Notes: generated from the letters alone by a model not told the origin. A stretch of DNA of 64,000 nt from Caulobacter endophyticus (GCF_003116815.1 NZ_QDKQ01000011.1:1-64000), one strand, 5' to 3'. Positions 1-10,990 are shown, counted from the first letter of the stretch. Numbers and translations are program-made.

Positions 1-33
1 GTCCAGAACCCTACCCACGATCAATACCCCTGC

Positions 34-110
<77 letters not shown>

Positions 111-144
111 ATCTTCCGCAGGCGTCTTCTGGGCTGTGCAGCAA

Positions 145-173
145 GGTCGATACGATCCGTATCGGCCTTTTTT
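145..173 (+). terminator. intrinsic terminator after tRNA-fMet
   Basis: A 10-bp stem (145-154 with 158-167, one G-T wobble) and a 3-nt loop are followed by six T residues at 168-173. It lies 35 bases after the tRNA and separates it from the cold-shock gene. The remaining ~200 bases before that gene hold no convincing ORF and could be a long 5' leader, as cold-shock mRNAs often have. Confidence 0.85.
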
Positions 174-370
174 CGCGTCCGCGTTTACCACTCATAGTGG
201 TATTTTGGCGACAGGGCGGCCTCCGCGCGCGAATTTTTCTGGCCTGTGGCCGCTTCCCGTCCATATTCTCCGTGCAAAGGCCATAGCGCGTGCCGCAGTT
301 TTGCGTCATGAGTTGCTGTGGAAGGACGCGGGCCGGCAATTGGCCCGTCGATTGAGGTTTTGAGGATAAG

Positions 371-895
371 ATGGCGAACGGTGTCGTTAAGTGGTTCAAC
401 CCGGCCAAGGGCTTTGGCTTCATTCAGCCCGAGGACGGCGGCCAGGACGTGTTCGTCCACATCGCCGCGGTTGAACGTTCGGGCCTGTCGGGCCTGAACG
501 AAGGCGATCAAGTGGCTTACGAGCTGGAAGAGGACCGCCGTTCGGGCAAGACCTCGGCTGGCAACCTGCGCGTGACCGGCCATGGCGCCGCTCCGGCCGG
601 CGGCGCTCCGCGTCGTCCGCAACGCAGCTTCGACGCCCCGCGCGGCGGCGGCTACGGCGGCGGCGGCGGTGGCGGCACCGGCGAAGCTGGTACGGGCGTC
701 GTGAAGTGGTTCAACAGCACCAAGGGCTTTGGCTTCATCCAGCCCGACAACGGCGGTGGCGACATCTTCGTGCACATCTCGGCCGTCGAGCGCGCCGGCC
801 TGCGCGGCCTGAACGAAGGCCAGCAAGTCGGCTACGAACTCGAGCAGGACCGCCGCTCGGGCAAGACCTCGGCCGGCAACCTGCGCATCCTCTAA
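371..895 (+). CDS. two-domain cold-shock protein
   Basis: This 174-residue protein contains two cold-shock domains, at about residues 1-66 and 106-174. They are joined by a Gly/Pro/Arg-rich linker with a run of glycines. Each domain has the RNP1-like motif KGFGFIQ and an RNP2-like motif (DVFVHIA, DIFVHIS), the aromatic surface that binds single-stranded RNA or DNA. Single-domain Csp proteins are about 70 residues, so this is a duplicated form. Caulobacter CspC and CspD have this architecture and are linked to stationary phase rather than cold, but I cannot tell which one this is. GAGGATAAG just before the ATG is the ribosome binding site. A long imperfect hairpin follows the gene at 947-1006. 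Confidence 0.93.
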   Translation: MANGVVKWFNPAKGFGFIQPEDGGQDVFVHIAAVERSGLSGLNEGDQVAYELEEDRRSGKTSAGNLRVTGHGAAPAGGAPRRPQRSFDAPRGGGYGGGGGGGTGEAGTGVVKWFNSTKGFGFIQPDNGGGDIFVHISAVERAGLRGLNEGQQVGYELEQDRRSGKTSAGNLRIL

Positions 896-946
896 GGCTC
901 GCGCGCGCCGATCGTCCGCGGTCGGCGCCTGAGGCCTGAATGCAAG

Positions 947-1008
947 AAGGCCCCGCTGGGGCCTCCGTCATCCCCGAGGATGGCTGGAGGCTCCGGCGGG
1001 GCCTTTCT
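947..1008 (+). terminator. long hairpin terminator after the csp gene, probably bidirectional
   Basis: AAGGCCCCGC (947-956) pairs with GCGGGGCCTT (996-1005). Inside it, GCCTCC pairs with GGAGGC and CATCC with GGATG, giving one long interrupted stem ending in TTTC on this strand. On the other strand the stem is followed by TTCTTGCATT. It sits between the convergent csp and YecA-like genes. Confidence 0.7.
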
Positions 1009-1033
1009 GCGTTCGCGGCGGGTCCTGTCGGGA

Positions 1034-1353
1034 TCAGCAGGCGCCGCAGCACCTCTTGTGCTTGCGCCCCGAGCCGCAAGGGCAGGCGTCGTTTCGCCCG
1101 GCCTTGAGCCGGCGGGTCTGGAGGCCGACCGCCGCCAGTAGGCGTGGATTCCCTGGGCGGTCGCCGCCCCAGACATGGGGCAGCCATTCGGCCGGCATGA
1201 TCCGCTCTGGACCGACCGCGAGACCCGTCAGGAAGCCGTCGAGCTCGCTCGGAAGCAGGGCTGATCGCGGAACTTCCTCCGACGACAGAAAGGCGTCCAG
1301 GATTTCGAGTTCGGGGTCAGGTCGGCGGCTTCGGGCGACACGGCGGGTCTCAT
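1034..1353 (-). pseudogene. YecA/UPF0149-like protein with C-terminal SEC-C zinc motif, apparent frameshift
   Basis: The 3' part reads on the minus strand as about 90 residues. It has the UPF0149 signature [13 protein letters not shown], then [11 protein letters not shown], and ends in the SEC-C zinc motif [15 protein letters not shown] followed by a stop. That frame has no ATG, GTG or TTG start upstream of the conserved region. One frame over, an ATG at 1353 gives [14 protein letters not shown]. Adding one base to the run of four G at 1313-1316 (four C in the gene) joins the two frames into a sensible ~106-residue protein. So the gene either carries a one-base deletion or the sequence has an error. 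The family is uncharacterised; SEC-C is the zinc motif at the SecA C-terminus. No Shine-Dalgarno sequence is visible before the ATG. Confidence 0.65.
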
Positions 1354-1447
1354 GCTGGAAAAGCGGCGCCGGCGAAGGGGCGCCTGCAGCCGTCCGTCGA
1401 AAGTAGCCTCAGCCTACATGTCCAGACCGGCGCGTCGAACGCCGGTT

Positions 1448-1496
1448 GTGGCCTGTTCGACCCTTTCCGCCTTCGCGGGATGGACGAACAGGCCAC
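1448..1496 (-). terminator. hairpin downstream of maeB
   Basis: A perfect 12-base inverted repeat (1448-1459 and 1485-1496, GTGGCCTGTTCG) with a 25-base loop lies 17 bases after the maeB stop. There is no T-run on either strand, so it may stabilise the mRNA 3' end or act with Rho rather than being a classic intrinsic terminator. Confidence 0.5.
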
Positions 1497-1513
1497 GGCC
1501 TCGTGCCGCGCCG

Positions 1514-3820
<2,307 letters not shown>

Positions 3821-4036
3821 CGATCCTTCGCGGGTGTTCTGCGCAGCGCTGTGAAAGCGGGCCGTCTTTTCGCGTTCGTTTTGGGAGAGGAACGCACGCG
3901 GCCCGTCTGGCCGTGTAGCTACCGGGGTTGGCCGCGCATTTCCAACCTTACGCAGCGCCTGCGGCCCATTTTTTGTGATTCTGCGGCCCTGGCGCGTCGT
4001 TTCGGCGGCGTCGGACGACCCTGGGTCGAGCTCTAG

Positions 4037-4054
4037 TAAGTAATAAAAGACTTA
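4037..4054. promoter_or_regulatory. operator-like inverted repeat, site 1 of 3 (uraH-xdh operon)
   Basis: TAAGT-N8-ACTTA, an 18-base inverted repeat in an AT-rich patch of a GC-rich intergenic region. It lies 184-201 bases before uraH. The core AAGT-N8-ACTT recurs with identical spacing at 14486-14503 and 16546-16563, each time before genes of the same pathway. I infer one shared regulator, possibly of the GntR or PecS/HucR (MarR) type. No gene for such a regulator is in the window. Confidence 0.6.
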
Positions 4055-4196
4055 TATACGCTCAATCGGCGGGCGCACGGCGCCGCCTGGCTGGGCGAAC
4101 CGGCGGGGCGAGGCGCCCGCGAGGCCCGTGCGGCGCCGACGACGCTGGACAGCCCGTGCGGGCGGTTCCAGCCTTCGGGGGAAGGCGAAAGAGCGT

Positions 4197-4241
4197 ATGA
4201 TGACCACCACACCGCAGGGCGCGAGGAAGCAAGGGCGATGA
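4197..4241 (+). CDS. possible 14-codon leader ORF coupled to uraH
   Basis: ATG at 4197 opens a 14-codon frame (MMTTTPQGARKQGR). Its TGA stop (4239-4241) overlaps the uraH ATG (4238-4240) as ATGA. A purine-rich GGGGGAAGG stretch lies upstream, about 12 bases from the ATG. The uraH ribosome binding site (GAGGAAG) lies inside this frame, so translation of the leader could control access to uraH. The geometry is visible; the function is a guess and the frame may be fortuitous. Confidence 0.25.
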   Translation: MMTTTPQGARKQGR

Positions 4242-4585
4242 GCGGCCTGACGACCCATATCCTCGACACCGCCGCCGGCCGACCGGCCGCCAACGTGGCC
4301 GTGCGCGTGCTGCGCCGGATCGAGGGCCCGCCGGTGCTGCTGAAAGCGACGACCACAGACGCCGACGGCCGCGCGCGGCTGGTCGAGGGGCAGGCGCTGG
4401 AGGCCGGCGGCTATCGCCTGGAGTTCGAGATCGCCGCCTATTTCGCCGCCAGCGGGGCCGGGGTGTCGGACCCGCCGTTCCTCGACGTGGTGACCATCGA
4501 TTTCGCGGTGGCCGACGCGGCCCAGCACCATCACGTGCCGCTGCTGGTGTCGCCGTTCGGCTATTCCACCTACCGAGGCAGCTGA
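4238..4585 (+). CDS. uraH: 5-hydroxyisourate hydrolase (HIUase)
   Basis: The 115-residue protein is a transthyretin-like enzyme that opens 5-hydroxyisourate, the product of urate oxidation, to OHCU in the cytoplasm. It begins with THILDTAAGRPA, whose His7 is a family active-site residue. It has the conserved DADGRARL segment and ends with the diagnostic C-terminal YRGS. Length is normal for the family. GAGGAAG upstream serves as ribosome binding site. It is the first gene of the purine operon, one base before xdhA, with a ~180-base leader after the operator-like site at 4037. Uricase and OHCU decarboxylase, its usual partners, are not in this window. Confidence 0.94.
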   Translation: MSGLTTHILDTAAGRPAANVAVRVLRRIEGPPVLLKATTTDADGRARLVEGQALEAGGYRLEFEIAAYFAASGAGVSDPPFLDVVTIDFAVADAAQHHHVPLLVSPFGYSTYRGS

Positions 4586-4586
4586 G

Positions 4587-6065
4587 ATGGGCGGGACGAT
4601 CCGTTTCCTGCTGGACGGCCAGGCGCAGGAGGCGGCGGGCGTGGATCCTGCGACCACGCTGCTGGAGCACCTGCGCGGGCCGCTGCGGCGAACCGGAACC
4701 AAGGAAGGCTGCGCCGAGGGCGACTGCGGCTCCTGCACCGTGCTGGTGGGCGAACTGACCACCGGCGATGACCTCGATCCCGTCAACTGGCGGGCGGTGA
4801 ACGCCTGCATCCAGCTGCTGCCGATGCTGGACGGCAAAGCGGTGATGACCGTCGAGAGCCTCGCCACCCAGGCCATGGCAGGATGCGAGGGAAGGCCGCA
4901 TCCCGTGCAGCAGGCGATGATCGACAGGCACGGCTCGCAATGCGGCTTCTGCACGCCGGGCATCGTCATGTCGCTGTACGGCCGGGCGGTCGGCGCCTGC
5001 GGCGCCGGTGCGCCGGTCGAGGACGTGCTGGCGGGCAACCTCTGCCGCTGCACCGGCTATGGCCCGATCCTGGACGCCGCCCGCGAGGTGGTGCGCGAGG
5101 CCGCGCCCGACGTGGCCGCGCCGCTGCAGGCCATACAGCGCCAGACCATGCTGACCCTGGCGCACGAGGATCCGGTGCGCGGCGTCACCCGCCGCTGGCT
5201 GGCGCCGCGCGGCCTCTCCGAGCTGTCCGCCGCCGCCGAGGCCAATCCCGACGCGACCTTCGTGGCCGGGGCCACGGACGTGGGGCTGTGGGTGACCAAG
5301 CTTCGCAAGCCGCCGGAGGTTCTGATCGACATCGGCCGCGTGCCGGAGCTGAAGACCATCGGCCGGGTGGGCGACGCTTTGCGGATCGGCGCGGGCGTGC
5401 GCTATGTCGAGGCGATCGAGACCCTGGCGGGGCGCTATCCCAGCCTGGGCGAGATGATGCGGCGGCTGGGTTCGACCCAGGTGCGCAACAGCGGCACGAT
5501 CGGCGGCAACATCGCCAACGGCTCGCCGATCGGCGACATGCCGCCCGCCCTGATCGCGCTGGGCGCCAGGCTGGTGCTGCGCCAGGGCGAGACGACGCGC
5601 GAGATCCCGCTGGAGGACTTCTTCATCGCCTACGGCCAGCAGGACCGCCAGCCGGGCGAGTTCGTCGAGGCGGTGATCGTGCCGCGCGGTCCGGCCGGCC
5701 AGATCTTCAAGGTCTACAAGCTGTCCAAGCGCTTCGACCAGGATATCTCGGCCGTGTGCGGCGCCTTCGCCGTCACCGTTGTCGACGGGGTGGTGATCGA
5801 GGCGCGTGTGGCGTTCGGCGGCATGGCCGGCACGCCCAGTCGGGCCGGCGCCTGCGAGGCGGCGCTGATCGGTTCGCCCTGGACGTACGAGAGCGTCGAG
5901 GCCGCGGCCGCCAGGCTGGACGAGGACTACACGCCGCTGTCGGACATGCGCGCCTCGGCGGCGTACCGGGCGCGGGCGGCGCGCAACCTGCTGATCCGGG
6001 CTTTCATCGAGAGCGCAGAGCCCGGCGTGGCGACCAGCGTGCTGGCGGAGGCGGCCCATGGCTGA
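4587..6065 (+). CDS. xdhA: xanthine dehydrogenase small subunit (2Fe-2S and FAD)
   Basis: The 492-residue subunit carries electrons from the molybdenum site to NAD+ in the cytoplasmic oxidation of hypoxanthine and xanthine to urate. The first plant-type 2Fe-2S domain has Cys42, Cys47, Cys50 and Cys74. The second helical 2Fe-2S domain has Cys119, Cys122, Cys153 and Cys155 (GFCTPG, NLCRCTGYGP). From about residue 200 comes the FAD domain with VAGATDVGLW and IGGNIANGSPIGD, followed by the flavoprotein C-terminal domain. The iron-sulphur and FAD parts are fused in one chain, as in XdhA of Rhodobacter. Its last 8 bases overlap xdhB, which suggests coupled translation. Confidence 0.95.
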   Translation: MGGTIRFLLDGQAQEAAGVDPATTLLEHLRGPLRRTGTKEGCAEGDCGSCTVLVGELTTGDDLDPVNWRAVNACIQLLPMLDGKAVMTVESLATQAMAGCEGRPHPVQQAMIDRHGSQCGFCTPGIVMSLYGRAVGACGAGAPVEDVLAGNLCRCTGYGPILDAAREVVREAAPDVAAPLQAIQRQTMLTLAHEDPVRGVTRRWLAPRGLSELSAAAEANPDATFVAGATDVGLWVTKLRKPPEVLIDIGRVPELKTIGRVGDALRIGAGVRYVEAIETLAGRYPSLGEMMRRLGSTQVRNSGTIGGNIANGSPIGDMPPALIALGARLVLRQGETTREIPLEDFFIAYGQQDRQPGEFVEAVIVPRGPAGQIFKVYKLSKRFDQDISAVCGAFAVTVVDGVVIEARVAFGGMAGTPSRAGACEAALIGSPWTYESVEAAAARLDEDYTPLSDMRASAAYRARAARNLLIRAFIESAEPGVATSVLAEAAHG

Positions 6066-8403
6066 TTCCGGCGTTCCCCTGAAGGTGACCCCGTTCCAGG
6101 GCGTCCACGCTTCGGTCGCGCACGACAGCGCCCTGCGCCACGTGACCGGCACGGCGATCTATGTCGACGACCTGCCCGAGCCGGCGGGGATGCTGCACGT
6201 GCACCTGGGCATGAGCACCCGGGCCCACGCGCGGATCACGGCGATGGACCTCGGCGCCGTGCGCGCCTCGCCCGGCGTGGTCTGCGTGCTGACCGCCGAC
6301 GACATTCCAGGCGAGAACGACGTCAGCCCGGTGATCCATGACGACCGCCTGTTCGCGCAAGGCGAGGTCATTTACGTCGGCCAGAGCCTGTTCGCGGTGG
6401 CCGCCACCTCGATCGCCGCCGCCCGCGCCGCCGCGGCCAAGGCCGTGGTCGCGTACGAGGACCTGCCGGCGGCGATCACCATCGAGGATGCGGCCAAGGC
6501 CGAACTGAAGATCGAGGCCAGCCAGCGCATGGCCCGCGGCGACGCCGAGGCGGCCATCGCCACCTCGCCAAATCGGGTTCGAGGCCGGTTCGCGATCGGC
6601 GGCCAGGACCACTTCTATCTGGAAGGCCAGGCCTCGCTGGCGACGCCGCGCGAGGAGGGCGACGTCCACGTCTGGTGCTCCACCCAGCATCCCACCGAGG
6701 TGCAGCACCTGATCGCCCGCGTGCTGGGCCGTCCCGACCACGCCGTGACCGTGGAGGTGCGGCGCATGGGCGGCGGCTTCGGCGGCAAGGAGACGCAGGC
6801 CTCGCTGTTCGCGGCGGCCGCGGCGCTCGTGGCCGTGAAGACCGGCCGTCCGGCCAAGTGCCGTCCCGACCGCGACGAGGACATGGTCATGACCGGCAAG
6901 CGGCATGATTTCGAGGTGGATTACGACGTCGGCTTCGACGCCGAGGGGCGGCTGCAGGGCATCCGGCTGGAGCTGGCCTCGCGCTGCGGGGCGACGACGG
7001 ACCTTTCGCCGGCCATCAACGACCGGGCGATGTTCCACGCCGACAACGCCTATTACCTGCCGGCGGTCGAGATCGTCTCGCACCGCTATCGCACCCACAC
7101 CGTCTCCAACACCGCTTTCCGGGGCTTCGGCGGGCCGCAGGGCATGGCGGCGATCGAGCGGGTGATGGATGCGGTGGCCCAAAGCCTGGGACTCGATCCG
7201 CTGGAGGTGCGCCAGCGCAACCTCTATGGCGCCCATGGAGAAGGAGCGGGCCGGAATCTCACGCCCTACTACCAGGTGGTGGAAGACAACGTCGCGCCGG
7301 AGCTGATCGAGGAACTGGCGAAATCCTGCGACTACGAGGCCCGGCAGAAGGCGGTGGACGCGTTCAACGCCGCCAATCCGATCCTGAAGAAGGGCCTGGC
7401 CCTGACGCCGGTGAAGTTCGGGGTGTCGTTCACCACCACCCACCTGAACCAGGCGGGAGCGCTGATCCACATCTACGCCGACGGTTCGATCATGCTGAAC
7501 CACGGCGGCACCGAGATGGGGCAGGGGCTGTACGTCAAGGTCGCCCAGGTGGCCGCCGAGGCTTTCCAGGTTCCGCTGGAGCGCGTGAAGATCACCTCGA
7601 CCACGACCGACAAGGTGCCCAACACCTCGGCCACGGCGGCCTCGTCGGGGGCGGACCTCAATGGCATGGCGGTGCTGGATGCGGCCGGCAAGCTGAAGGC
7701 GCGGCTCGTCGCCTTCGCCGCCGGGAAGTGGGGCGTTGATCCCTCGCAGGTGGCCTTCACGCCCGACGGCGTGCGGATCGGCGGCGAGACGGTGAGCTTT
7801 CCCGACCTCTGCAAGCAGGCCTATCTGGCGCGCATCTCGCTGTCGGCCACCGGCTTCTACGCCACGCCCAAGATCGCCTACGACCGCAAGACCCATCGCG
7901 GGCGGCCGTTCTACTATTTCGCCTATGGCGCGGCCTGCAGCGAGGTGGTGATCGACACCCTGACCGGCGAGACCAAGGTGCTGCGCGCCGACATCCTGCA
8001 CGACGTGGGGCGCTCGCTGAACCCGGCCATCGACCTTGGCCAGGTGGAGGGCGGCTTCATCCAGGGCATGGGCTGGCTGACGACCGAAGAGCTGGTCTAC
8101 GACGCCAAGGGCGTGCTGAAGACCCATGCCCCCTCGACCTACAAGATTCCTACGGCCAGCGACCGGCCGCGCGTGCTGAACATCAAGCTCTGGGAGCCCG
8201 GCCGCAACGCCGAGCCGACCGTCCACCGCTCCAAGGCCGTGGGCGAACCGCCGCTGATGCTGGCGATCTCGGTGTTCTCGGCGATCACCCGGGCGGTGGC
8301 GTCGGTGGGCGATCACCGGGTGATGCCGGACCTGGACGCGCCGGCGACGCCGGAGGCGGTGCTGACGGCGGTCGAGGACGTGCGGAGGCGGGCCAATGGC
8401 TGA
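6058..8403 (+). CDS. xdhB: xanthine dehydrogenase large subunit (molybdopterin-binding)
   Basis: The 781-residue catalytic subunit binds the molybdenum cofactor and hydroxylates hypoxanthine and xanthine. The a/b hammerhead domain is at about residues 20-125. It is followed by the molybdopterin-binding region with GGGFGGKE and the substrate-pocket motif FRGFGGPQG. Near the end is GEPP, whose Glu730 fits the catalytic glutamate of the xanthine oxidase family. Length and motif order match XdhB. It is translationally coupled to xdhA (8-base overlap). A 143-base gap with an inverted pair of repeat elements separates it from xdhC. Confidence 0.96.
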   Translation: MADSGVPLKVTPFQGVHASVAHDSALRHVTGTAIYVDDLPEPAGMLHVHLGMSTRAHARITAMDLGAVRASPGVVCVLTADDIPGENDVSPVIHDDRLFAQGEVIYVGQSLFAVAATSIAAARAAAAKAVVAYEDLPAAITIEDAAKAELKIEASQRMARGDAEAAIATSPNRVRGRFAIGGQDHFYLEGQASLATPREEGDVHVWCSTQHPTEVQHLIARVLGRPDHAVTVEVRRMGGGFGGKETQASLFAAAAALVAVKTGRPAKCRPDRDEDMVMTGKRHDFEVDYDVGFDAEGRLQGIRLELASRCGATTDLSPAINDRAMFHADNAYYLPAVEIVSHRYRTHTVSNTAFRGFGGPQGMAAIERVMDAVAQSLGLDPLEVRQRNLYGAHGEGAGRNLTPYYQVVEDNVAPELIEELAKSCDYEARQKAVDAFNAANPILKKGLALTPVKFGVSFTTTHLNQAGALIHIYADGSIMLNHGGTEMGQGLYVKVAQVAAEAFQVPLERVKITSTTTDKVPNTSATAASSGADLNGMAVLDAAGKLKARLVAFAAGKWGVDPSQVAFTPDGVRIGGETVSFPDLCKQAYLARISLSATGFYATPKIAYDRKTHRGRPFYYFAYGAACSEVVIDTLTGETKVLRADILHDVGRSLNPAIDLGQVEGGFIQGMGWLTTEELVYDAKGVLKTHAPSTYKIPTASDRPRVLNIKLWEPGRNAEPTVHRSKAVGEPPLMLAISVFSAITRAVASVGDHRVMPDLDAPATPEAVLTAVEDVRRRANG

Positions 8404-8424
8404 GGCCGGCTTCGCTTCTTCAAA

Positions 8425-8556
8425 CCTCTCCCAAGGGGAGAGGGAGGGGCCCGCCGCGCAGCGGTGGGAGGGTGAGGGGGTAAACCGCTCGCCGTCAAAA
8501 CCCCTCACCCTCCCACGCCTGACGGCGTGGGCCCCTCCCTCTCCCTATGGGAGAGG
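8425..8556. repeat. pair of inverted ~56-bp palindromic repeat elements
   Basis: Unit A (8425-8480) and unit B (8501-8556) are copies in opposite orientation with a 20-base spacer. Each has a CCTCTCCC/GGGAGAGG hairpin, then a conserved GAGGGG block, a central stem, and GGGAGGGTGAGGGG. The central stems differ in sequence but keep pairing: CCGC/GCGG in A, CCACGCC/GGCGTGG in B. That is what selection on structure would leave. They resemble REP-type intergenic elements. The xdhC ATG and its ribosome binding site lie inside unit B. Confidence 0.8.
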
Positions 8557-9587
8557 TTGAATTGCTCGCGACCCACAAGAACTGGGCCCGCGCGGCCCTG
8601 TCGCGCCTCGATGCGAACGATAACGCCGCCCTGGTCACCGTGCTGGCCACCGAGGGCTCGGCGCCGCGCGAGGCGGGGACCAAGATGGTGGTCTGGGAGG
8701 GCGGGCAGTCGGGCACGATCGGCGGCGGCAATCTGGAGCATCAGGCGACCAGCCAGGCGCGGCGGATGCTGACCGGTTCGCAGGTCGCCTTCGCCATCCA
8801 GGACTATCCGCTGGGGCCGCTGCTGGCCCAGTGCTGCGGCGGCCGGGTGAGGTTGATGATCGAGCGGGTCGAGGCCGCCAGCCGCGACTGGCTGACCGAG
8901 GCCGCGCGCCGGATGGACGCCGACCAGCCGTTCGAGCTGCGCACCCGTTTCGATCCGGGTCTCCTGACCAAGACGATCGCTCCGATCGCAGCGCTGGACG
9001 CCGATCCGCCGGCCGTCAGCCTGGGCGGCTCGCCGGCCGCCGCGCGCGGGGCGCGGCCCGAACTCGGCGACGAGCTGGTCGAGCGCAGCGAAAGCCCGCG
9101 CCGGCCGCTGCTGCTGTTCGGCGCGGGGCATGTGGGCCAGGCGATCGCCCGAGCCTTCGCGCCCCTGCCGTTTCGGCTGTTCTGGTATGACAGCCGGCCC
9201 GAGGCGGCCGATGTTCCCGGCGTCGTCGTGCGTGAGCCGGCCGAGTTGGCGGCCCTGGCCATGGGCGCGACGCCGGAAGCCTACGGCCTGATCCTGACCC
9301 ACGACCACGCCCTGGACTACGCCCTGGCCTCGGCCGGGCTGGCGGGCGGCGGGTTTTCCTATCTCGGCCTGATCGGCTCGAAGACCAAGCGGGCCAGGTT
9401 CATGCACCGGCTGCGCGACGACGGCTTTTCGCAGCTGGCGCTGAACCGCCTGACCTGCCCGATCGGCCTGCCGGGCCTGAAGAGCAAGGCGCCGGAGGTG
9501 ATCGCCGTCTCTGTGGCGGCCGACCTCTTGATGCGGTTAGAAGCGGCGCAGGCCCGCAACGACGAGGGCGCCAGTGCAAGCTTATAG
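8547..9587 (+). CDS. xdhC: XdhC, xanthine dehydrogenase accessory protein
   Basis: The 346-residue XdhC/CoxI family protein binds the molybdenum cofactor, protects it until sulfuration and helps insert it into XdhB. The N-terminal XdhC/CoxI domain contains VLATEGSAPREAG and GTIGGGNLE. The C-terminal Rossmann-like domain has LLFGAGHVGQAIA, YLGLIGSKTKRARF and CPIGLPGLKSKAPEVIAVS. The ATG at 8547 falls inside the repeat element. An in-frame TTG at 8562, five bases after GGGAGAGG, is a credible alternative start that would remove five residues. It overlaps guaD by 14 bases. Confidence 0.92.
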   Translation: MGEVELLATHKNWARAALSRLDANDNAALVTVLATEGSAPREAGTKMVVWEGGQSGTIGGGNLEHQATSQARRMLTGSQVAFAIQDYPLGPLLAQCCGGRVRLMIERVEAASRDWLTEAARRMDADQPFELRTRFDPGLLTKTIAPIAALDADPPAVSLGGSPAAARGARPELGDELVERSESPRRPLLLFGAGHVGQAIARAFAPLPFRLFWYDSRPEAADVPGVVVREPAELAALAMGATPEAYGLILTHDHALDYALASAGLAGGGFSYLGLIGSKTKRARFMHRLRDDGFSQLALNRLTCPIGLPGLKSKAPEVIAVSVAADLLMRLEAAQARNDEGASASL

Positions 9588-10857
9588 GGCGTCGATCCTC
9601 CATCTGGTTGGAGATCCGACGAAGGACGAGAAGGCCGTGGCCTTCCATGACGACGGCCTGCTGGTCGTGAATGAAGGACGGGTGGTCGCGTGCGGCGACT
9701 ACGCGGCGCTGGCGGCCGACCATGTCGAGGTTCCGGTCGAGGATCTCTCGGGCCATTGGATCACGCCGGGCTTCATCGACACCCACATCCACTTCCCGCA
9801 GGTCGACATCGTCGCCGCCCATGGCGCGCAGCTGCTCGACTGGCTGGAGCAGCACACATTCCCCGCCGAGGCCGCCTTCGCCGATCCCGAGCACGCGCGC
9901 GAGACGGCGACCTTCTTCGTCGACGAGCTGCTGCGCAACGGCACGACCACGGCCCTGGTGTTCGGCTCGGTGCACAAGGGATCGGTCGAAGCCCTGTTCG
10001 CCGAGGCCTTCTCGCGCGACATGCGGCTGATCGCCGGCAAGGCGCTGATGGACCGCAACGCCCCGCCGGGCCTGACCGATACGGTCGAGGGGGCGCGGGC
10101 CGACATGGAAGGCCTGATCGCCGACTGGCACGGCAAGGGACGGCTGGGCTATGCGGTCACCCCGCGCTTCGCGATCAGCTGCACCGACGCCCAGCTGGAG
10201 ATGGCCGGCCAGGTGCTGGCGCAGCATCCCGGCGTCTGGATGCAGACCCACCTGTCGGAGAACCCGCGCGAGATCGTCGAGACCGCGGAGCTTTTCCCCG
10301 GCGCGAGCGACTATCTCGACGTCTATGAGCGGTTTGGCCTGGTGCGGAAGCGCTCGGTCTTCGCCCACTGCGTCCACCTTCAGGGCGAGGCCTTCCAGCG
10401 GCTGGCGGCCAAGGATGCGGCGGTGTCGTTCTGCCCGACCTCGAACCTGTTCCTCGGCTCGGGCCTGTTCCCGCTGCCGACCGCCTGCCAGCATGGGGTG
10501 AAGGTGGGCATCGGCACCGACGTCGGGGCCGGCACGACCTTCTCGATCCTCCATACCCTGGGCGAAGCCTACAAGGTGGGCCAGCTGCGCGGGCAGGCGC
10601 TGGATCCGTTCCACGCGCTGTACCTGGCCACCCTGGGCGGGGCGAGGGCGCTGGACCTGGACGACCGCATCGGCAACCTGGCCCCCGGCAAGGAGGCCGA
10701 CTTCCTGGTGCTGGATCTCGCCGCCACGCCGCTGCTCGCGCGCCGGCTGGCGGCGGCCAAGGGGCTGGAGGACCGGCTGTTCGCTCTGACCGTGCTGGGG
10801 GATGACCGGGTCGTGGCCCGGACGTACCTGGCGGGCGTGGAGCGGTATCGCAAGTGA
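9574..10857 (+). CDS. guaD: guanine deaminase
   Basis: The 427-residue cytoplasmic amidohydrolase converts guanine to xanthine, feeding XdhABC. Metal ligands His71 and His73 are in DTHIHFPQ. The guanine deaminase signatures DWLEQHTFPAE, the HLSEN motif and the GIGTDVGAG motif with its metal-binding Asp are all present. The start is GTG at 9574, inside the xdhC 3' end. The product begins MQAYRASILH and matches the family N-terminus. It is the last gene of the uraH-xdhABC-guaD cluster and is followed by palindromic repeats that could end transcription. Confidence 0.95.
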   Translation: MQAYRASILHLVGDPTKDEKAVAFHDDGLLVVNEGRVVACGDYAALAADHVEVPVEDLSGHWITPGFIDTHIHFPQVDIVAAHGAQLLDWLEQHTFPAEAAFADPEHARETATFFVDELLRNGTTTALVFGSVHKGSVEALFAEAFSRDMRLIAGKALMDRNAPPGLTDTVEGARADMEGLIADWHGKGRLGYAVTPRFAISCTDAQLEMAGQVLAQHPGVWMQTHLSENPREIVETAELFPGASDYLDVYERFGLVRKRSVFAHCVHLQGEAFQRLAAKDAAVSFCPTSNLFLGSGLFPLPTACQHGVKVGIGTDVGAGTTFSILHTLGEAYKVGQLRGQALDPFHALYLATLGGARALDLDDRIGNLAPGKEADFLVLDLAATPLLARRLAAAKGLEDRLFALTVLGDDRVVARTYLAGVERYRK

Positions 10858-10860
10858 TCT

Positions 10861-10990
10861 CCTCCCCCGCTTGCGGGGGAGGGGGACCGCGAAGCGGTGG
10901 AGGGGGCGAGACTGGGCTCAGTGCCGGCCGTCGCCCCCTCCGTCACGGCGCTGATAGCGCCGCGCCACCTCCCCCGTTGCACGGGGGAGG
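10861..10990. repeat. second pair of inverted palindromic repeats
   Basis: Units at 10861-10908 and 10932-10990 are inverted relative to each other. Each starts with a CCTCCCCCG hairpin and ends with a GGAGGGGGCG block. The middle stem differs but still pairs: ACCGC/GCGGT in one, CGGCGC/GCGCCG in the other. A partial third piece continues to about 11023. The organisation is like 8425-8556 but the sequence family is different. The element lies between the convergent guaD and nucleoside hydrolase genes. Confidence 0.75.

Noticed and set aside
136-363. 75-codon frame between tRNA and the cold-shock gene
   Set aside because: It starts inside the terminator region, has no ribosome binding site and an Arg-rich composition typical of chance frames; the stretch is better read as a leader.
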